Shown: piece after piece, positions 1 to 9,854 of the stretch
How the letters are laid out: every line of letters starts with the position of its first letter
Numbering within the stretch: the stretch's first letter is position 1
NCBI GenBank assembly: GCA_003153155.1
Contig: PLWV01000006.1
Coordinates: 62,001-126,000 of the forward strand
Reading direction: 5' to 3'
Origin: Gallionella sp.
GTDB lineage: Bacteria; Pseudomonadota; Gammaproteobacteria; Burkholderiales; Gallionellaceae
DNA: 64,000 nucleotides
Notes under the pieces: generated by a model
What the model saw: the letters and a program-made list of their open reading frames with translations, nothing else
Databases searched by the model: none
Told to the model about the DNA's origin: nothing
Position numbers and translations under genes: made by a program

Positions 1-1413
<1,413 letters not shown>

Positions 1414-1414
1414 T

Positions 1415-2242
1415 GTGGATTTGATTTACTGGAAAGCCCTGATACTGGGCATCGTCGAGGGACTGACTGAGTTTTTACCGGTCTCCTCCACCGGACATTT
1501 GATCCTGGCTGGCGACCTGCTCGATTTCAACGACGAGAAGGGCAAGGTGTTCGAGATCGTGATCCAGTTCGCGGCGATCTTGGCGGTGTGCTGGGAATAT
1601 CGCGCCAAGCTGGGCTCGGTAGTCAGCGGCCTGGTGCAAAAACAGGAAGCCGCGCAACGCTTCACGGCCAATCTGTTCATCGCATTTTTACCCGCAGCGA
1701 TTCTGGGATTATTATTCGCCGGCAAAATCAAGCAACATTTATTCGCGCCGGTTCCAGTGGCTCTGGCGTTCATCGTGGGCGGCCTGTTCATCCTGTGGGC
1801 AGAAAAGCGCGATCACAAGATCACCGTCGAAACGGTGGACGACATGGGCTGGAAGGATGCGTTGAAGGTAGGCTGCGCGCAAGCATTGGCGCTGATTCCG
1901 GGCACTTCGCGTTCCGGCGCCACCATCATCGGCGGATTGTTCTTTGGGCTTTCACGCAAGGCGGCGACGGAGTTTTCTTTTTTCCTCGCCATTCCCACAT
2001 TGTTCGCCGCGACGGTTTATGAGGTGGTGAAATACCGAGACCTGTTCCATGCTGAAGACATCGGCATGTTTGCGGTCGGCTCTATCGCCTCGTTCGTCAG
2101 CGCGTTCCTCTGCGTACGCTGGCTGTTGCGCTACATCAGCCGCCACGATTTCACGGCGTTTGCCTGGTATCGGATCGTGTTCGGATTGTTGGTGTTGGGC
2201 ACGGCATACAGCGGTATGGTGAACTGGTCTGCTACCGCATAG
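1415..2242 (+). CDS. uppP: Undecaprenyl-diphosphatase UppP (BacA)
   Basis: Inner-membrane enzyme that removes one phosphate from undecaprenyl diphosphate, recycling the lipid carrier for peptidoglycan and surface glycans. The 275-residue protein has the usual family length, about eight hydrophobic segments, the N-terminal [17 protein letters not shown] motif with its paired acidic residues, and the second active-site motif [10 protein letters not shown] near residue 160. The start is GTG one base after the thiC stop, with AAAGG six bases upstream; no better start exists in frame. Linkage to thiC looks positional. It supplies carrier lipid needed by the glycan loci at 42-64 kb, though that connection is inference. 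Confidence 0.96.
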   Translation: MDLIYWKALILGIVEGLTEFLPVSSTGHLILAGDLLDFNDEKGKVFEIVIQFAAILAVCWEYRAKLGSVVSGLVQKQEAAQRFTANLFIAFLPAAILGLLFAGKIKQHLFAPVPVALAFIVGGLFILWAEKRDHKITVETVDDMGWKDALKVGCAQALALIPGTSRSGATIIGGLFFGLSRKAATEFSFFLAIPTLFAATVYEVVKYRDLFHAEDIGMFAVGSIASFVSAFLCVRWLLRYISRHDFTAFAWYRIVFGLLVLGTAYSGMVNWSATA

Positions 2243-2316
2243 ACGTGAGATGGCTGCGCATGATTTTCATCTAAATGGCATAATTCAAAATCACAATAGT
2301 CGGTTGGAGATCAAGC

Positions 2317-2589
2317 ATGGCAAGAATGGTTAAATGCGTGAAACTGGGGCGCGAGGCCGAAGGATTGGATCGTCCACCTTACCCCGGCGCGCTGGGTCAG
2401 CGGATCTTTGAAAACGTTTCCAAAGAAGCCTGGCAAGGCTGGCTCAAATTTCAGACCATGCAGGTGAACGAAAACCGCCTCAACCTTGCCGATGCGGCGG
2501 CGCGCAAATTTCTCGCCACGTTAATGGAAAAATATTTCTTTGGCGAGGGGGTACAAATGCCAGACGGGTATGTGCCCCCCAAAAATTAA
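2317..2589 (+). CDS. yggX: Fe(2+)-trafficking protein YggX family
   Basis: Small cytoplasmic protein of 90 residues implicated in iron handling and protection of iron-sulfur clusters from oxidation. The N-terminus [18 protein letters not shown], with the single conserved Cys at position 7, and the block [14 protein letters not shown] followed by the [10 protein letters not shown] segment are the family signature. GGAGA lies six bases before the ATG. It directly precedes ppk1 with an 11-base gap and may share its transcript. An iron-trafficking role fits an organism living on iron but does not prove it. Confidence 0.95.
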   Translation: MARMVKCVKLGREAEGLDRPPYPGALGQRIFENVSKEAWQGWLKFQTMQVNENRLNLADAAARKFLATLMEKYFFGEGVQMPDGYVPPKN

Positions 2590-2600
2590 AAGGCTACAGC

Positions 2601-4688
2601 TTGGCTAAAAAATTCGCCCCGCAACAATTCCTGAACCGCGAGCTCGGGCAACTCGAGTTCAATCATCGTGTGCTGGCTCAGGCTGAAGATGCGACCATTC
2701 CGTTATTGGAACGGCTGAAATATCTGTGCATCGTCAGCAGCAATCTTGACGAATTTTTCGAGATACGCGTGGCGGGGTTGAAAGAACAAATCAAGCTCGG
2801 CGGCATAGCTGCCAGTGCGGATGGCTTGACCGCCCAGCAAACCCTCCAGTTGGTGCGCAAACAGGCGCATAAATTGATCGAACGGCAGTATCAGTTATTC
2901 AACACGGACATCATTCCCGCACTCGCCGGGCAAGGCATTCAGTTTCTGCGCCGTCCAGATTGGAATGACGCGCAGCGCGCCTGGGTCAAAGATTTTTTCT
3001 TCCGTGAGGTGATGCCGGTATTGACCCCCATCGGTCTTGATCCGGCACATCCCTTTCCGCGCGTGCTCAACAAGAGCCTGTGTTTTGCCGTGGAACTGCA
3101 GGGCAAGGATGCCTTCGGGCGCAACTCGACTCGCGCCGTCGTGCAGGCCCCGCGCGTGGTGCCGCGCACCATCCTGATGCCGCCGGAAATCAGCGGCTGC
3201 GAACATGGTTTCGTGTTTCTTTCATCGATCTTGCATGCGCATGTCGATGAACTCTTCTCCGGCATGGAAGTACTCGGCTGCTTTCAGTTCCGCGTGACGC
3301 GCAACAGCAACTTGTTCGTGGATGAGGAAGAAGTAAAAAACCTGCGCCTCAGCCTGCAAGGCGAGTTGCCGCAACGCCATTTTGGCGATGCGGTGCGTCT
3401 CGAGATCGCCGACAATTGCTCTCCACTAATCTCGGAGCTATTGCTTAAGGAATTCAATCTTGCATCTGAAGATTTGTATCGTGTGCATGGCCCGGTGAAT
3501 CTGGTGCGCCTGATGGAAATTCCCGATCTGGTGGCGCGCGACGATTTGAAGTTTCCCTCTTTCGTGCCCAGCGTACCCGGCGTGTTGCAAAAAAAAGGCT
3601 CGGATATGTTCAAGGTGATGCGCAAAAGCGATGTGTTGCTGCACCATCCTTTTCAATCCTTCAAACCGGTGATCGATTTCATCCAGCAGGCAGCCAGCGA
3701 TCCGAACGTGGTCGCCATCAAGCAGACCGTGTATCGCACCGGGGTGGATTCCGCTTTGATGGAAGCGTTGATCGCTGCGGCGCAGGGCGGCAAAGAGGTG
3801 ACGGTGGTGGTGGAACTGCTGGCGCGTTTCGACGAAGAGGCCAACATCAATTGGGCGACCCGTCTTGAGGAAGTCGGCGCGCACGTGGTGTATGGCGTGG
3901 TCGGGCACAAGACCCACGCCAAGATGTTGATGGTGGTGCGCCGCGAAGATGGCAAGTTGCGCCGCTATGTGCACCTCGGCACCGGCAACTATCATCCGCG
4001 TACGGCGAAGTTTTACACCGACTTTGGCCTGTTCACCTGCGACGAAAAAGTCTGCGCTGATGTGAACGAGGTGTTCAGCCAGCTGACCAGTCTCGGCAAG
4101 GCGCGCGCGCTGAATTATTTGTGGCAATCGCCATTTTCGATGCACCTCGAAGTATTGCGTGCCATCCAGAATGAAACCCGCCTTGCCAAATCCGGCAAGC
4201 GCGCCCACATCATCGCCAAGATGAATGCATTGCTGGAACCTGAAACTATCAATGCGCTTTACGAGGCTTCCCAAGCCGGTGTGAAAATTGATTTGATCGT
4301 GCGCGGCGTGTGCGCACTTCGTCCCGGTGTGGCAGGGTTATCGGAGAATATCCGGGTGCGCTCGGTGATCGGGCGTTTTCTAGAACACACCCGCATTTTT
4401 TATTTCCGCAATGATTTGAAGCACAACGTATATCTCTCCAGCGCGGACTGGATGGACAGAAACTTCTTCCGCCGCATAGAAGTGTGCTTTCCGGTACTCG
4501 ACCAGAAACTCAAAAAGCGTGTGATCGATGAGGGACTAAAAATTTATCTGCAAGACAACTGCCAGGCATGGGACATGGACAGCGCGGGGCATTATCGGCA
4601 CAAGAATCCGCGCCACGCGGTGAAAAAGTGCGCTCAATGCGAGTTGCTCAAGCAGTTCACCCATTCACCGACCAAGGCAATTCCCTAG
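2601..4688 (+). CDS. ppk1: Polyphosphate kinase 1
   Basis: Polymerises the terminal phosphate of ATP into inorganic polyphosphate at the membrane. The 695-residue protein shows the four-domain PPK1 layout: N-domain (FLNRELGQLEFNHRVL), head domain, and two PLD-like catalytic domains. The autophosphorylated histidine is in YVHLGTGNYHPRTAKFYTD (about residue 460) and the second active-site histidine is in LEHTRIFYF. The start is TTG, with AAGG seven bases upstream and the yggX stop 11 bases before it; there is no in-frame ATG or GTG that would keep the conserved N-terminus. No exopolyphosphatase (ppx) gene lies next to it, unlike in many relatives; sixA and a double-domain PPK2 follow instead. 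Confidence 0.97.
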   Translation: MAKKFAPQQFLNRELGQLEFNHRVLAQAEDATIPLLERLKYLCIVSSNLDEFFEIRVAGLKEQIKLGGIAASADGLTAQQTLQLVRKQAHKLIERQYQLFNTDIIPALAGQGIQFLRRPDWNDAQRAWVKDFFFREVMPVLTPIGLDPAHPFPRVLNKSLCFAVELQGKDAFGRNSTRAVVQAPRVVPRTILMPPEISGCEHGFVFLSSILHAHVDELFSGMEVLGCFQFRVTRNSNLFVDEEEVKNLRLSLQGELPQRHFGDAVRLEIADNCSPLISELLLKEFNLASEDLYRVHGPVNLVRLMEIPDLVARDDLKFPSFVPSVPGVLQKKGSDMFKVMRKSDVLLHHPFQSFKPVIDFIQQAASDPNVVAIKQTVYRTGVDSALMEALIAAAQGGKEVTVVVELLARFDEEANINWATRLEEVGAHVVYGVVGHKTHAKMLMVVRREDGKLRRYVHLGTGNYHPRTAKFYTDFGLFTCDEKVCADVNEVFSQLTSLGKARALNYLWQSPFSMHLEVLRAIQNETRLAKSGKRAHIIAKMNALLEPETINALYEASQAGVKIDLIVRGVCALRPGVAGLSENIRVRSVIGRFLEHTRIFYFRNDLKHNVYLSSADWMDRNFFRRIEVCFPVLDQKLKKRVIDEGLKIYLQDNCQAWDMDSAGHYRHKNPRHAVKKCAQCELLKQFTHSPTKAIP

Positions 4689-4929
4689 TTTTTTTCCGGA
4701 CGTCCGGTATTAATACCCCACGCAGAACAACGGCGCCAGACATGTTGGGAATCTTAAAATGGCAACTGTCTTGCAACAGTACTTCTAACAATTTATCCCG
4801 CCGGGATTGAAACCAAAGGCCGTGCAGCATTCATCGCCAGCCGTCGCGGGTTTGCGGAGAATGTCAGGGGAGGTGCTTACAAGGCCGGGAGAGCATATGA
4901 AAACCAACACAGTTCGCCGATGAATGGAA

Positions 4930-5310
4930 TTAGTGTTTCTGCGGGCGGCCGGTTTTAATCTTTTCCAAACTGCCCAATGCGTGCTTCAATTGCGCGGCAT
5001 TCAGTTCAGCCAACAGCTTTAGTCCGGCTCGCAACACTTCGCTTTTCTTGACATGCATTTTCGCCTTCAGGCAAATCGCCTTGATCTCGGCTATCTTTGA
5101 ATACTCGCTTTGCGGCATGGTGAAGCTGTCACGCACCACTTTCTTTTTGTGTTCCTTTTTCGGCTTTTTTGCGGCTTGTTGCGGCGCGGCTTTAACGCCT
5201 GATTTGCCCAGTGCCTTTGTGATCGACTTTGCGGGGACAGGGGACTTCTTCATCGGCAGTTTTTTTACTGAAGCCTTGCCTGTCGTCGCAGCAGTCTTTT
5301 CGGTTGTCAT
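4930..5310 (-). CDS. Lysine/alanine-rich basic protein with helical C-terminal domain
   Basis: 126 residues of unknown function. The first 55 are rich in Lys, Ala and Pro (KKLPMKKSPVPAKS, KKPKKEHKKK), like the tails of bacterial histone H1-like proteins. The rest (RDSFTMPQSEYSKIAEIKA through LAELNAAQLKHAL) is a compact helical block whose strand-helix-helix pattern resembles a ribbon-helix-helix DNA-binding fold. Transcribed opposite to ppk1 and sixA, between them, starting 80 bases from sixA. A nucleoid-associated or regulatory DNA-binding role is the most likely reading. Because lysine-rich tails can bind polyphosphate, its place inside a polyphosphate cluster is noteworthy, but a functional link is not shown. 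Confidence 0.75.
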   Translation of the reverse strand: MTTEKTAATTGKASVKKLPMKKSPVPAKSITKALGKSGVKAAPQQAAKKPKKEHKKKVVRDSFTMPQSEYSKIAEIKAICLKAKMHVKKSEVLRAGLKLLAELNAAQLKHALGSLEKIKTGRPQKH

Positions 5311-5390
5311 ATCATTCCCTTCGTATTAAAGTGGTGCAAACAGTGTATACGTTACCTGCTGATAAATAAAATGTAATATTGGGGGTTGTG

Positions 5391-5837
5391 ATGGATCTGA
5401 TTTTGTGGCGGCATGCGGAAGCGGTAGATGGCACACCCGACCACGCACGCGAACTCACCGCGAAGGGTATCAAGCAGGCCGGGAAAGTTGCCGCTTTTCT
5501 GCATCAGCATTTGCCTGACGACCACCGCATTCTGGTCAGCCCCGCGATCCGCACCCAACAAACCGTTGCCGTCCTTACCAACCATTTTACCCTGGCACCC
5601 ACCATCGCGCCCGGAGCTTCCGCGCACGCCGTGTTGCAGGCGGCGCGCTGGCCGGATGCCGGAGGTACGGTACTGGTGGTTGGGCATCAGCCGACTTTGG
5701 GTGAAGTCGCGGCGCAACTACTGGGCTGTGAGGGCTCTGCTTTGAGCATCAAGAAGGGCGCACTATGGTGGTTCAGCCGGCGCGAAGGCTCTGAACAGAT
5801 CACCTTGCGCCTGGTTATCACGCCGGATTTTTTATAG
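5391..5837 (+). CDS. sixA: Phosphohistidine phosphatase SixA
   Basis: Histidine-phosphatase-superfamily enzyme that removes phosphate from phosphohistidine, for example on Hpt domains or PTS proteins. The catalytic RHAEA motif is at residues 7-11 of a 148-residue protein, and the second conserved histidine is in VVGHQPTLGEVA. The chosen start is the ATG at 5391, preceded at short spacing by GGGGGT; in-frame GTG and TTG codons lie just upstream but would add residues the family does not have. In many betaproteobacteria sixA accompanies ppk and ppx; here ppx is missing and a PPK2 gene follows 30 bases downstream, so sixA and pap are probably one unit. Confidence 0.92.
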   Translation: MDLILWRHAEAVDGTPDHARELTAKGIKQAGKVAAFLHQHLPDDHRILVSPAIRTQQTVAVLTNHFTLAPTIAPGASAHAVLQAARWPDAGGTVLVVGHQPTLGEVAAQLLGCEGSALSIKKGALWWFSRREGSEQITLRLVITPDFL

Positions 5838-5867
5838 GCGCGCTCATAATACTGAGGGGAGCACATC

Positions 5868-7352
5868 ATGTTTGAATCTGCAGAGCTCGGACACAAAATA
5901 GACAAAGCCACTTACGATAATGAAGTGCCGAAGCTGCGCGAGGACTTGCTTAACGCGCAGTTCGATCTGGCACAGAAGGCCAGGTTTCCGGTCATCATTC
6001 TGGTCGGCGGCGTGGATGGTGCGGGCAAGGGCGAGACGGTCAATCTGCTCAATGCCTGGATGGATCCGCGTCACATAGTCGCACATGCGATGGGGGAGAA
6101 ATCGGATGAAGAACGCGAGCGTCCCCACATGTGGCGATATTGGCGCGCTCTTCCGCCCAAGGGCAAGATCGGCGTGTTCTTCGGCTCATGGTACACCGCG
6201 CCCATTGTGCAGCGCGTCATGGGCAAAACCAAGGCGTCCGAATTGAACCAGAGCATAGATGAGATCAACCACTTCGAAAAAATGCTCACCAACGAAGGCG
6301 CGTTGATCATTAAATTCTGGTTTCATCTTTCCAAGGAGGCGCAGCGCAAACGCCTCAAGAGTCTGGAGAAAGATCCAAAAAAGAGTTGGCGCGTCACCGA
6401 TCTGGACTGGGAACGCTTCAAACTGTACGACAAATTCCGCAAGGTTTCCGAGCACGCACTGCGTGCCACCAGCACAGCGGAAGCGCCATGGATCGTGATC
6501 GAAGGCACTGATTCGCGCTATCGCAGCCTGACCGCCGGCAAGATTTTGCTGGAAGCGCTGCGCAAACGTTTGGATCATCATGTCCAGGCAGTGACTCCCA
6601 CCACCGCGCCGCTGCAAGTCCCTATCGATCGTTTGGACGTTTTCGACAAACTTGACATGTCGCAGAAGATCGCCAAGAAAAAATTCGATACCGAACTGGA
6701 AAAATATCAGGGTAAGCTCAACCTGCTCACGCGCAACGAACGCTTCCGCAACCTGTCCGTTATCGCCCTGTTCGAAGGTTCGGATGCGGGCGGCAAGGGC
6801 GGCGCGATCCGCCGCATCACCGGCGCACTGGACGCCCGCCACTACCGCATTATCCCGGTTGCCGCACCCACCGAAGAGGAGCGTGCCCAGCCGTATTTGT
6901 GGCGGTTCTGGCGGCACATTCCGCACAACGGAAATGTGACGATTTTCGACCGCTCATGGTATGGGCGGGTGCTGGTCGAGCGGGTGGAAAAATTCTGTTC
7001 CGAAGCGGGCTGGATGCGCGCCTACAGCGAACTCAATGACTTCGAGGAACAGTTGGTCAAGAACAACACCGTGCTGGTGAAATTCTGGCTGACCATCACC
7101 AAAGAGGAGCAGTTGCGCCGTTTCAAGGAACGCGAAAAAACCGGCTTCAAACGCTTCAAGATCACCGAGGAAGATTGGCGTAACCGAAAAAAATGGGCCG
7201 CTTATGAAACCGCCGTGTGCGACATGGTAGACCGCACCAGCACCGAGATCGCACCGTGGACACTGGTGGAAGCCAACGACAAGAACTTCGCGCGCATCAA
7301 GATTTTGAAAACGCTATGCCAGCAAATCGAAGCGGCGATGAAGAAGAAGTAA
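5868..7352 (+). CDS. pap: Polyphosphate:AMP phosphotransferase (tandem PPK2 domains)
   Basis: Transfers phosphate from polyphosphate to AMP, giving ADP, so it lets the cell regain energy from stored polyphosphate. The 494-residue protein has two PPK2 domains in tandem. The first (about residues 30-235) has a Walker A GGVDGAGKGE and the lid sequence MWRYWRALP; the second (about 265-490) has GSDAGGKGGA, WRFWRHIP and FDRSWYGRVLVERVE. This is the double-domain class II architecture of PAP. In the known enzymes the C-terminal copy carries the activity; here FDRSWYGR is intact in the second copy and replaced by FFGSWYTAP in the first, consistent with a degenerate first half. GAGGGG precedes the ATG. 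Confidence 0.93.
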   Translation: MFESAELGHKIDKATYDNEVPKLREDLLNAQFDLAQKARFPVIILVGGVDGAGKGETVNLLNAWMDPRHIVAHAMGEKSDEERERPHMWRYWRALPPKGKIGVFFGSWYTAPIVQRVMGKTKASELNQSIDEINHFEKMLTNEGALIIKFWFHLSKEAQRKRLKSLEKDPKKSWRVTDLDWERFKLYDKFRKVSEHALRATSTAEAPWIVIEGTDSRYRSLTAGKILLEALRKRLDHHVQAVTPTTAPLQVPIDRLDVFDKLDMSQKIAKKKFDTELEKYQGKLNLLTRNERFRNLSVIALFEGSDAGGKGGAIRRITGALDARHYRIIPVAAPTEEERAQPYLWRFWRHIPHNGNVTIFDRSWYGRVLVERVEKFCSEAGWMRAYSELNDFEEQLVKNNTVLVKFWLTITKEEQLRRFKEREKTGFKRFKITEEDWRNRKKWAAYETAVCDMVDRTSTEIAPWTLVEANDKNFARIKILKTLCQQIEAAMKKK

Positions 7353-7370
7353 CCGCCTTGCCTGACAGGG

Positions 7371-7826
7371 CTATTCACAGCGCTCGCCCGGCTTCAACTC
7401 AAAGAAACGCGGAAACTCGGTGGGATGACCCACCAGCACCTTCACACAATCGCCCACCTTATAGCGCTCGTAGCTCATCACCTCGATGCGTTCCTTGCTG
7501 TCCAGCGGCTGCACGGTGAAACGGTTCGCACCGTAGGCGACCTGCGGCGGTTCATCGCGGCTATCGCGTCGGTCGCCCATCGTGCTGCCCATGCCCAGCA
7601 TCACCCCGCCGAAGCCGCCGCCAGTGCCGACCCCAACGCTCAAGCCGACGCCCACGCCGCTGTCACTGGGCCTATTTGCTTCCGCCTGCTTGCGCTCCAC
7701 CTCAGTGAATTCATGCTCGTCCACCACTATCGCCAGCCTCACGTAGCGCGCATCGTTTTCCAGCTTGGGTGCGCTCTGGCAAGCAGCAAGCAACACCAGC
7801 GATGTCGCTGCAAAGAACTTTTTCAT
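7371..7826 (-). CDS. Putative lipoprotein, unknown function
   Basis: 151-residue protein with a lipoprotein signal peptide MKKFFAATSLVLLAAC; the lipobox LAAC puts the lipidated Cys at residue 16 and Gln follows, predicting the outer membrane. A glycine-rich stretch (GVGVGLSVGVGTGGGFGGVMLGMGS, given here only as a region around residues 70-95) lies mid-protein and resembles glycine-zipper segments of outer-membrane-associated lipoproteins. The C-terminal part binds no motif I recognise. The start at 7826 is preferred over one five codons upstream because GAGGAG lies seven bases before it and would be inside the longer frame. Convergent with pap; its own 5' side is a repeat element. Confidence 0.8.
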   Translation of the reverse strand: MKKFFAATSLVLLAACQSAPKLENDARYVRLAIVVDEHEFTEVERKQAEANRPSDSGVGVGLSVGVGTGGGFGGVMLGMGSTMGDRRDSRDEPPQVAYGANRFTVQPLDSKERIEVMSYERYKVGDCVKVLVGHPTEFPRFFELKPGERCE

Positions 7827-7846
7827 CCTTGAACTCCTCACCTAAG

Positions 7847-8010
7847 GAACCTCTGATTAACTCTGGCTTTGTCATTGATAGAACAACTAGCCATTCGACT
7901 AAGCCCGCAAGCGGGCAAGTCGCTGGTTATCCGGCGAAGGCCGGAATCCAGCATTTTCAATAAACTGGACACCGGCCTTCGCCGGTGTGACAAACTTAAG
8001 TCAGAGGTTC
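7847..8010. repeat. MITE-like composite repeat, contains core-repeat copy 1
   Basis: A 164-base stretch between the lipoprotein and EamA genes bounded by inverted termini: GAACCTCTGATTAA at 7847-7860 and its near-complement ending at 8010 (one extra base). Inside are (a) copy 1 of the window's coding-region repeat at 7877-7932 (GATAGAACAACTAGCC, then AAGTCGCTGGTTATCC) and (b) a perfect 14-base inverted repeat CCGGCGAAGGCCGG (7931-7944) with its complement at 7972-7985, a very common proteobacterial palindrome. No open reading frame or transposase is visible, so it is non-autonomous. Confidence 0.8.
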
Positions 8011-8024
8011 ATTAGAATTCTGGA

Positions 8025-8459
8025 CTATCTTCTAAAGCTTAAAATCACGACCCCTGCACTCATCAGCAATATTCCCAACCACTCGCGTATGCTGGGGCGT
8101 TCATTCAGAAAAATGACGGCAAAAATGGCGACCAGCACCAGGCTGAACTTGTCCACCGGCGCGACTTTGGAGGCTTCGCCCAATTGCAGTGCGCGAAAGT
8201 AGCAAACCCAGGATGCGCCTGTAGCCAGCCCGGACAGCGACAGAAACAGCCAAGTTTTTGGGTTAAGCGCAAAGGGGTCGCTCCACTTTCCGGCGAAATA
8301 TACAAATCCTGACAAGACCAGCAAGATCACAAAGGTGCGTATCAGCGTGGCGTAATCCGAATCCACGCCTTCCAGCCCGATCTTGGCGAAGATCGCCGTC
8401 ATTGCGGCGAACACTGCAGAGAGCATTGCCCAGTAGAACCAGCCATGCGCGGATACCAT
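8025..8459 (-). CDS. Small EamA/DMT-family membrane protein
   Basis: 144-residue inner-membrane protein made of one EamA unit (four or five hydrophobic segments), half the length of usual ten-helix EamA transporters; such short forms normally act as dimers, like small multidrug-resistance proteins. The characteristic segments are WVCYFRALQLGEASKVAPVDKFSLVLVAIFAVIFLNE, seen here as separate helices around residues 80-125 with the conserved P and E/R positions. Substrate cannot be read from sequence. The start is four bases downstream of the pyrC stop, so it is the second gene of a pyrC transcript. The adjacent repeat element lies immediately after its stop. Confidence 0.88.
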   Translation of the reverse strand: MVSAHGWFYWAMLSAVFAAMTAIFAKIGLEGVDSDYATLIRTFVILLVLSGFVYFAGKWSDPFALNPKTWLFLSLSGLATGASWVCYFRALQLGEASKVAPVDKFSLVLVAIFAVIFLNERPSIREWLGILLMSAGVVILSFRR

Positions 8460-8463
8460 TATG

Positions 8464-9498
8464 TCAGCCTCCCATCTTCCAAGTTACTTTTTCTCCGGCG
8501 CGCAACGGCACCAAGCGATGTTCGCCGAAGGCTATGCTATTCGGCACTTGCCAGCTTTCCTTGCGTAGCGTGATCTGGTCGGTGTTGCGCGGCAAGCGGT
8601 AATAATCCGCACCGTAAAAACTGGCGAAGCCTTCCAGCTTGTCCAACGCACCGAGCTGTTCAAACACTTCGGCATACAGTTCGATAGCGGAATGTGCGGT
8701 GTAAATACCGGCACAGCCGCAAGCGGATTCCTTTGCGTGTTGCTCATGCGGCGCACTGTCGGTGCCAAGGAAGAATTTCGGGTTGCCGCTGATGGCCGCT
8801 TTACCCAATGCCTCGCGGTGTACTTCGCGCTTCAGCACCGGCAGGCAGTAGTAATGCGGGCGCATGCCGCCATTGAACATGGCGTTGCGGTTGTACAGCA
8901 GATGATGCACGGTGATGGTCGCGGCAATGTGATCCGGCGCACTCGTCACGAATCGCACTGCGTCTTGGGTAGTGATGTGTTCGAACACCACACGCAGTTG
9001 CGGCAGGTCTCGCAGCAAGGGAGTCATCACCCGTTCGATGAATACCGCTTCGCGGTCGAACACATCCACGTTATTGCCGGTCGCTTCACCGTGCACCAGC
9101 AGCGGCATGCTGCAACGCTGCATTTCTTCCAACGCGGGATAGGCCTTGCGGATGTCGGTCACACCCGCATCGGAGTTGGTCGTCGCTCCCGCCGGATAAA
9201 GCTTGACGGCATGAATCACGCCGCTGTGTTTGGCGCGCTGAATCTCCTGCGCGGTGGTGTTGTCGGTCAGGTACAAGGTCATCAACGGCTCGAACTTCGC
9301 ACCCGCAGGCAATGCGGCGATGATGCGCGCGCGATAGGCTTGCGCCTGTTCAACGGTGGTGACCGGCGGACGCAGGTTGGGCATCACGATGGCGCGCGCG
9401 AATTGCCGCGCGGTATCCGGCACGACCGATTGCATCAGCGCGCCGTCGCGCAAATGCAGATGCCAGTCGTCGGGGCGGGTAAGGGTGAGTTGTTGCAT
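8464..9498 (-). CDS. pyrC: Dihydroorotase
   Basis: Third step of de novo pyrimidine synthesis: cyclises carbamoyl aspartate to dihydroorotate. The 344-residue protein is a type-II dihydroorotase. Zinc-ligand motifs are in order: HLHLRDG (residues 13-19), the carboxylated-lysine region [12 protein letters not shown] (about 100), LVHGEAT (about 137), VFEHIT (about 175) and FLGTDSAPH (about 248). The ATG is followed by the conserved [14 protein letters not shown] start. No strong Shine-Dalgarno sequence precedes it. The EamA gene follows after four bases. Identification is firm. Confidence 0.97.
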   Translation of the reverse strand: MQQLTLTRPDDWHLHLRDGALMQSVVPDTARQFARAIVMPNLRPPVTTVEQAQAYRARIIAALPAGAKFEPLMTLYLTDNTTAQEIQRAKHSGVIHAVKLYPAGATTNSDAGVTDIRKAYPALEEMQRCSMPLLVHGEATGNNVDVFDREAVFIERVMTPLLRDLPQLRVVFEHITTQDAVRFVTSAPDHIAATITVHHLLYNRNAMFNGGMRPHYYCLPVLKREVHREALGKAAISGNPKFFLGTDSAPHEQHAKESACGCAGIYTAHSAIELYAEVFEQLGALDKLEGFASFYGADYYRLPRNTDQITLRKESWQVPNSIAFGEHRLVPLRAGEKVTWKMGG

Positions 9499-9854
9499 GA
9501 TGTGTTCCGGCTGGATAATGGGCGAGATTGTAATTCAAAGTCCAGTCCGGTGCGTTGTCACAGGTCGGCGAAAACAATTCGACTCCTGCACCTTCTGATT
9601 TAGACCAAATGGTCAGGGCTGATTGAGCCGGCACCGGCTCGGCTTACTTTCATCAGCCTTCCAGCAAACTGCGCAACATGCAGCACCCGACTTCGCCACC
9701 ACTTGGTTTTCAATCATTGCTCGACTAATGAAATGGCTGTCATCGCTCTGTAACTAAAGCCGGATATATTTAATTGGTGCTTAAGGAACCCGTCTATCAA
9801 GCTTGCGCGTTCCTGCACATACACTGCCAGATTAAATTTAAGGAGATTCAACCC
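9499..9854. other. 356-base intergenic region between divergent genes
   Basis: Lies between the divergent pyrC and the phosphodiesterase lipoprotein gene, so it should hold both promoters. It contains a 7-base inverted repeat with a two-base gap (GAGCCGGCACCGGCTC, 9625-9640) and a TATATT hexamer at 9765-9770 that could be the -10 of the rightward gene, although I see no good -35 at standard spacing. The rightward gene has an AAGGAGA Shine-Dalgarno at 9839-9845. No coding potential or RNA gene is apparent. Confidence 0.5.

Noticed and set aside
4696..4707. Perfect 12-base palindrome CCGGACGTCCGG after ppk1
   Set aside because: No loop and no following T-run, so not a terminator; no matching second site to support an operator.
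4790..4815. CRISPR-like text CCCGCCGGGATTGAAACC
   Set aside because: Resembles a repeat end (GATTGAAAC) but occurs once, with no second copy or spacer spacing around it and no cas genes.
7847..8010. Insertion sequence upstream of the lipoprotein gene
   Set aside because: Inverted ends are present, but 164 bases cannot encode a transposase; called MITE-like.
8692..9603. Long open frame antisense to pyrC (303 codons)
   Set aside because: Composition artefact: pyrC on the other strand is fully conserved.
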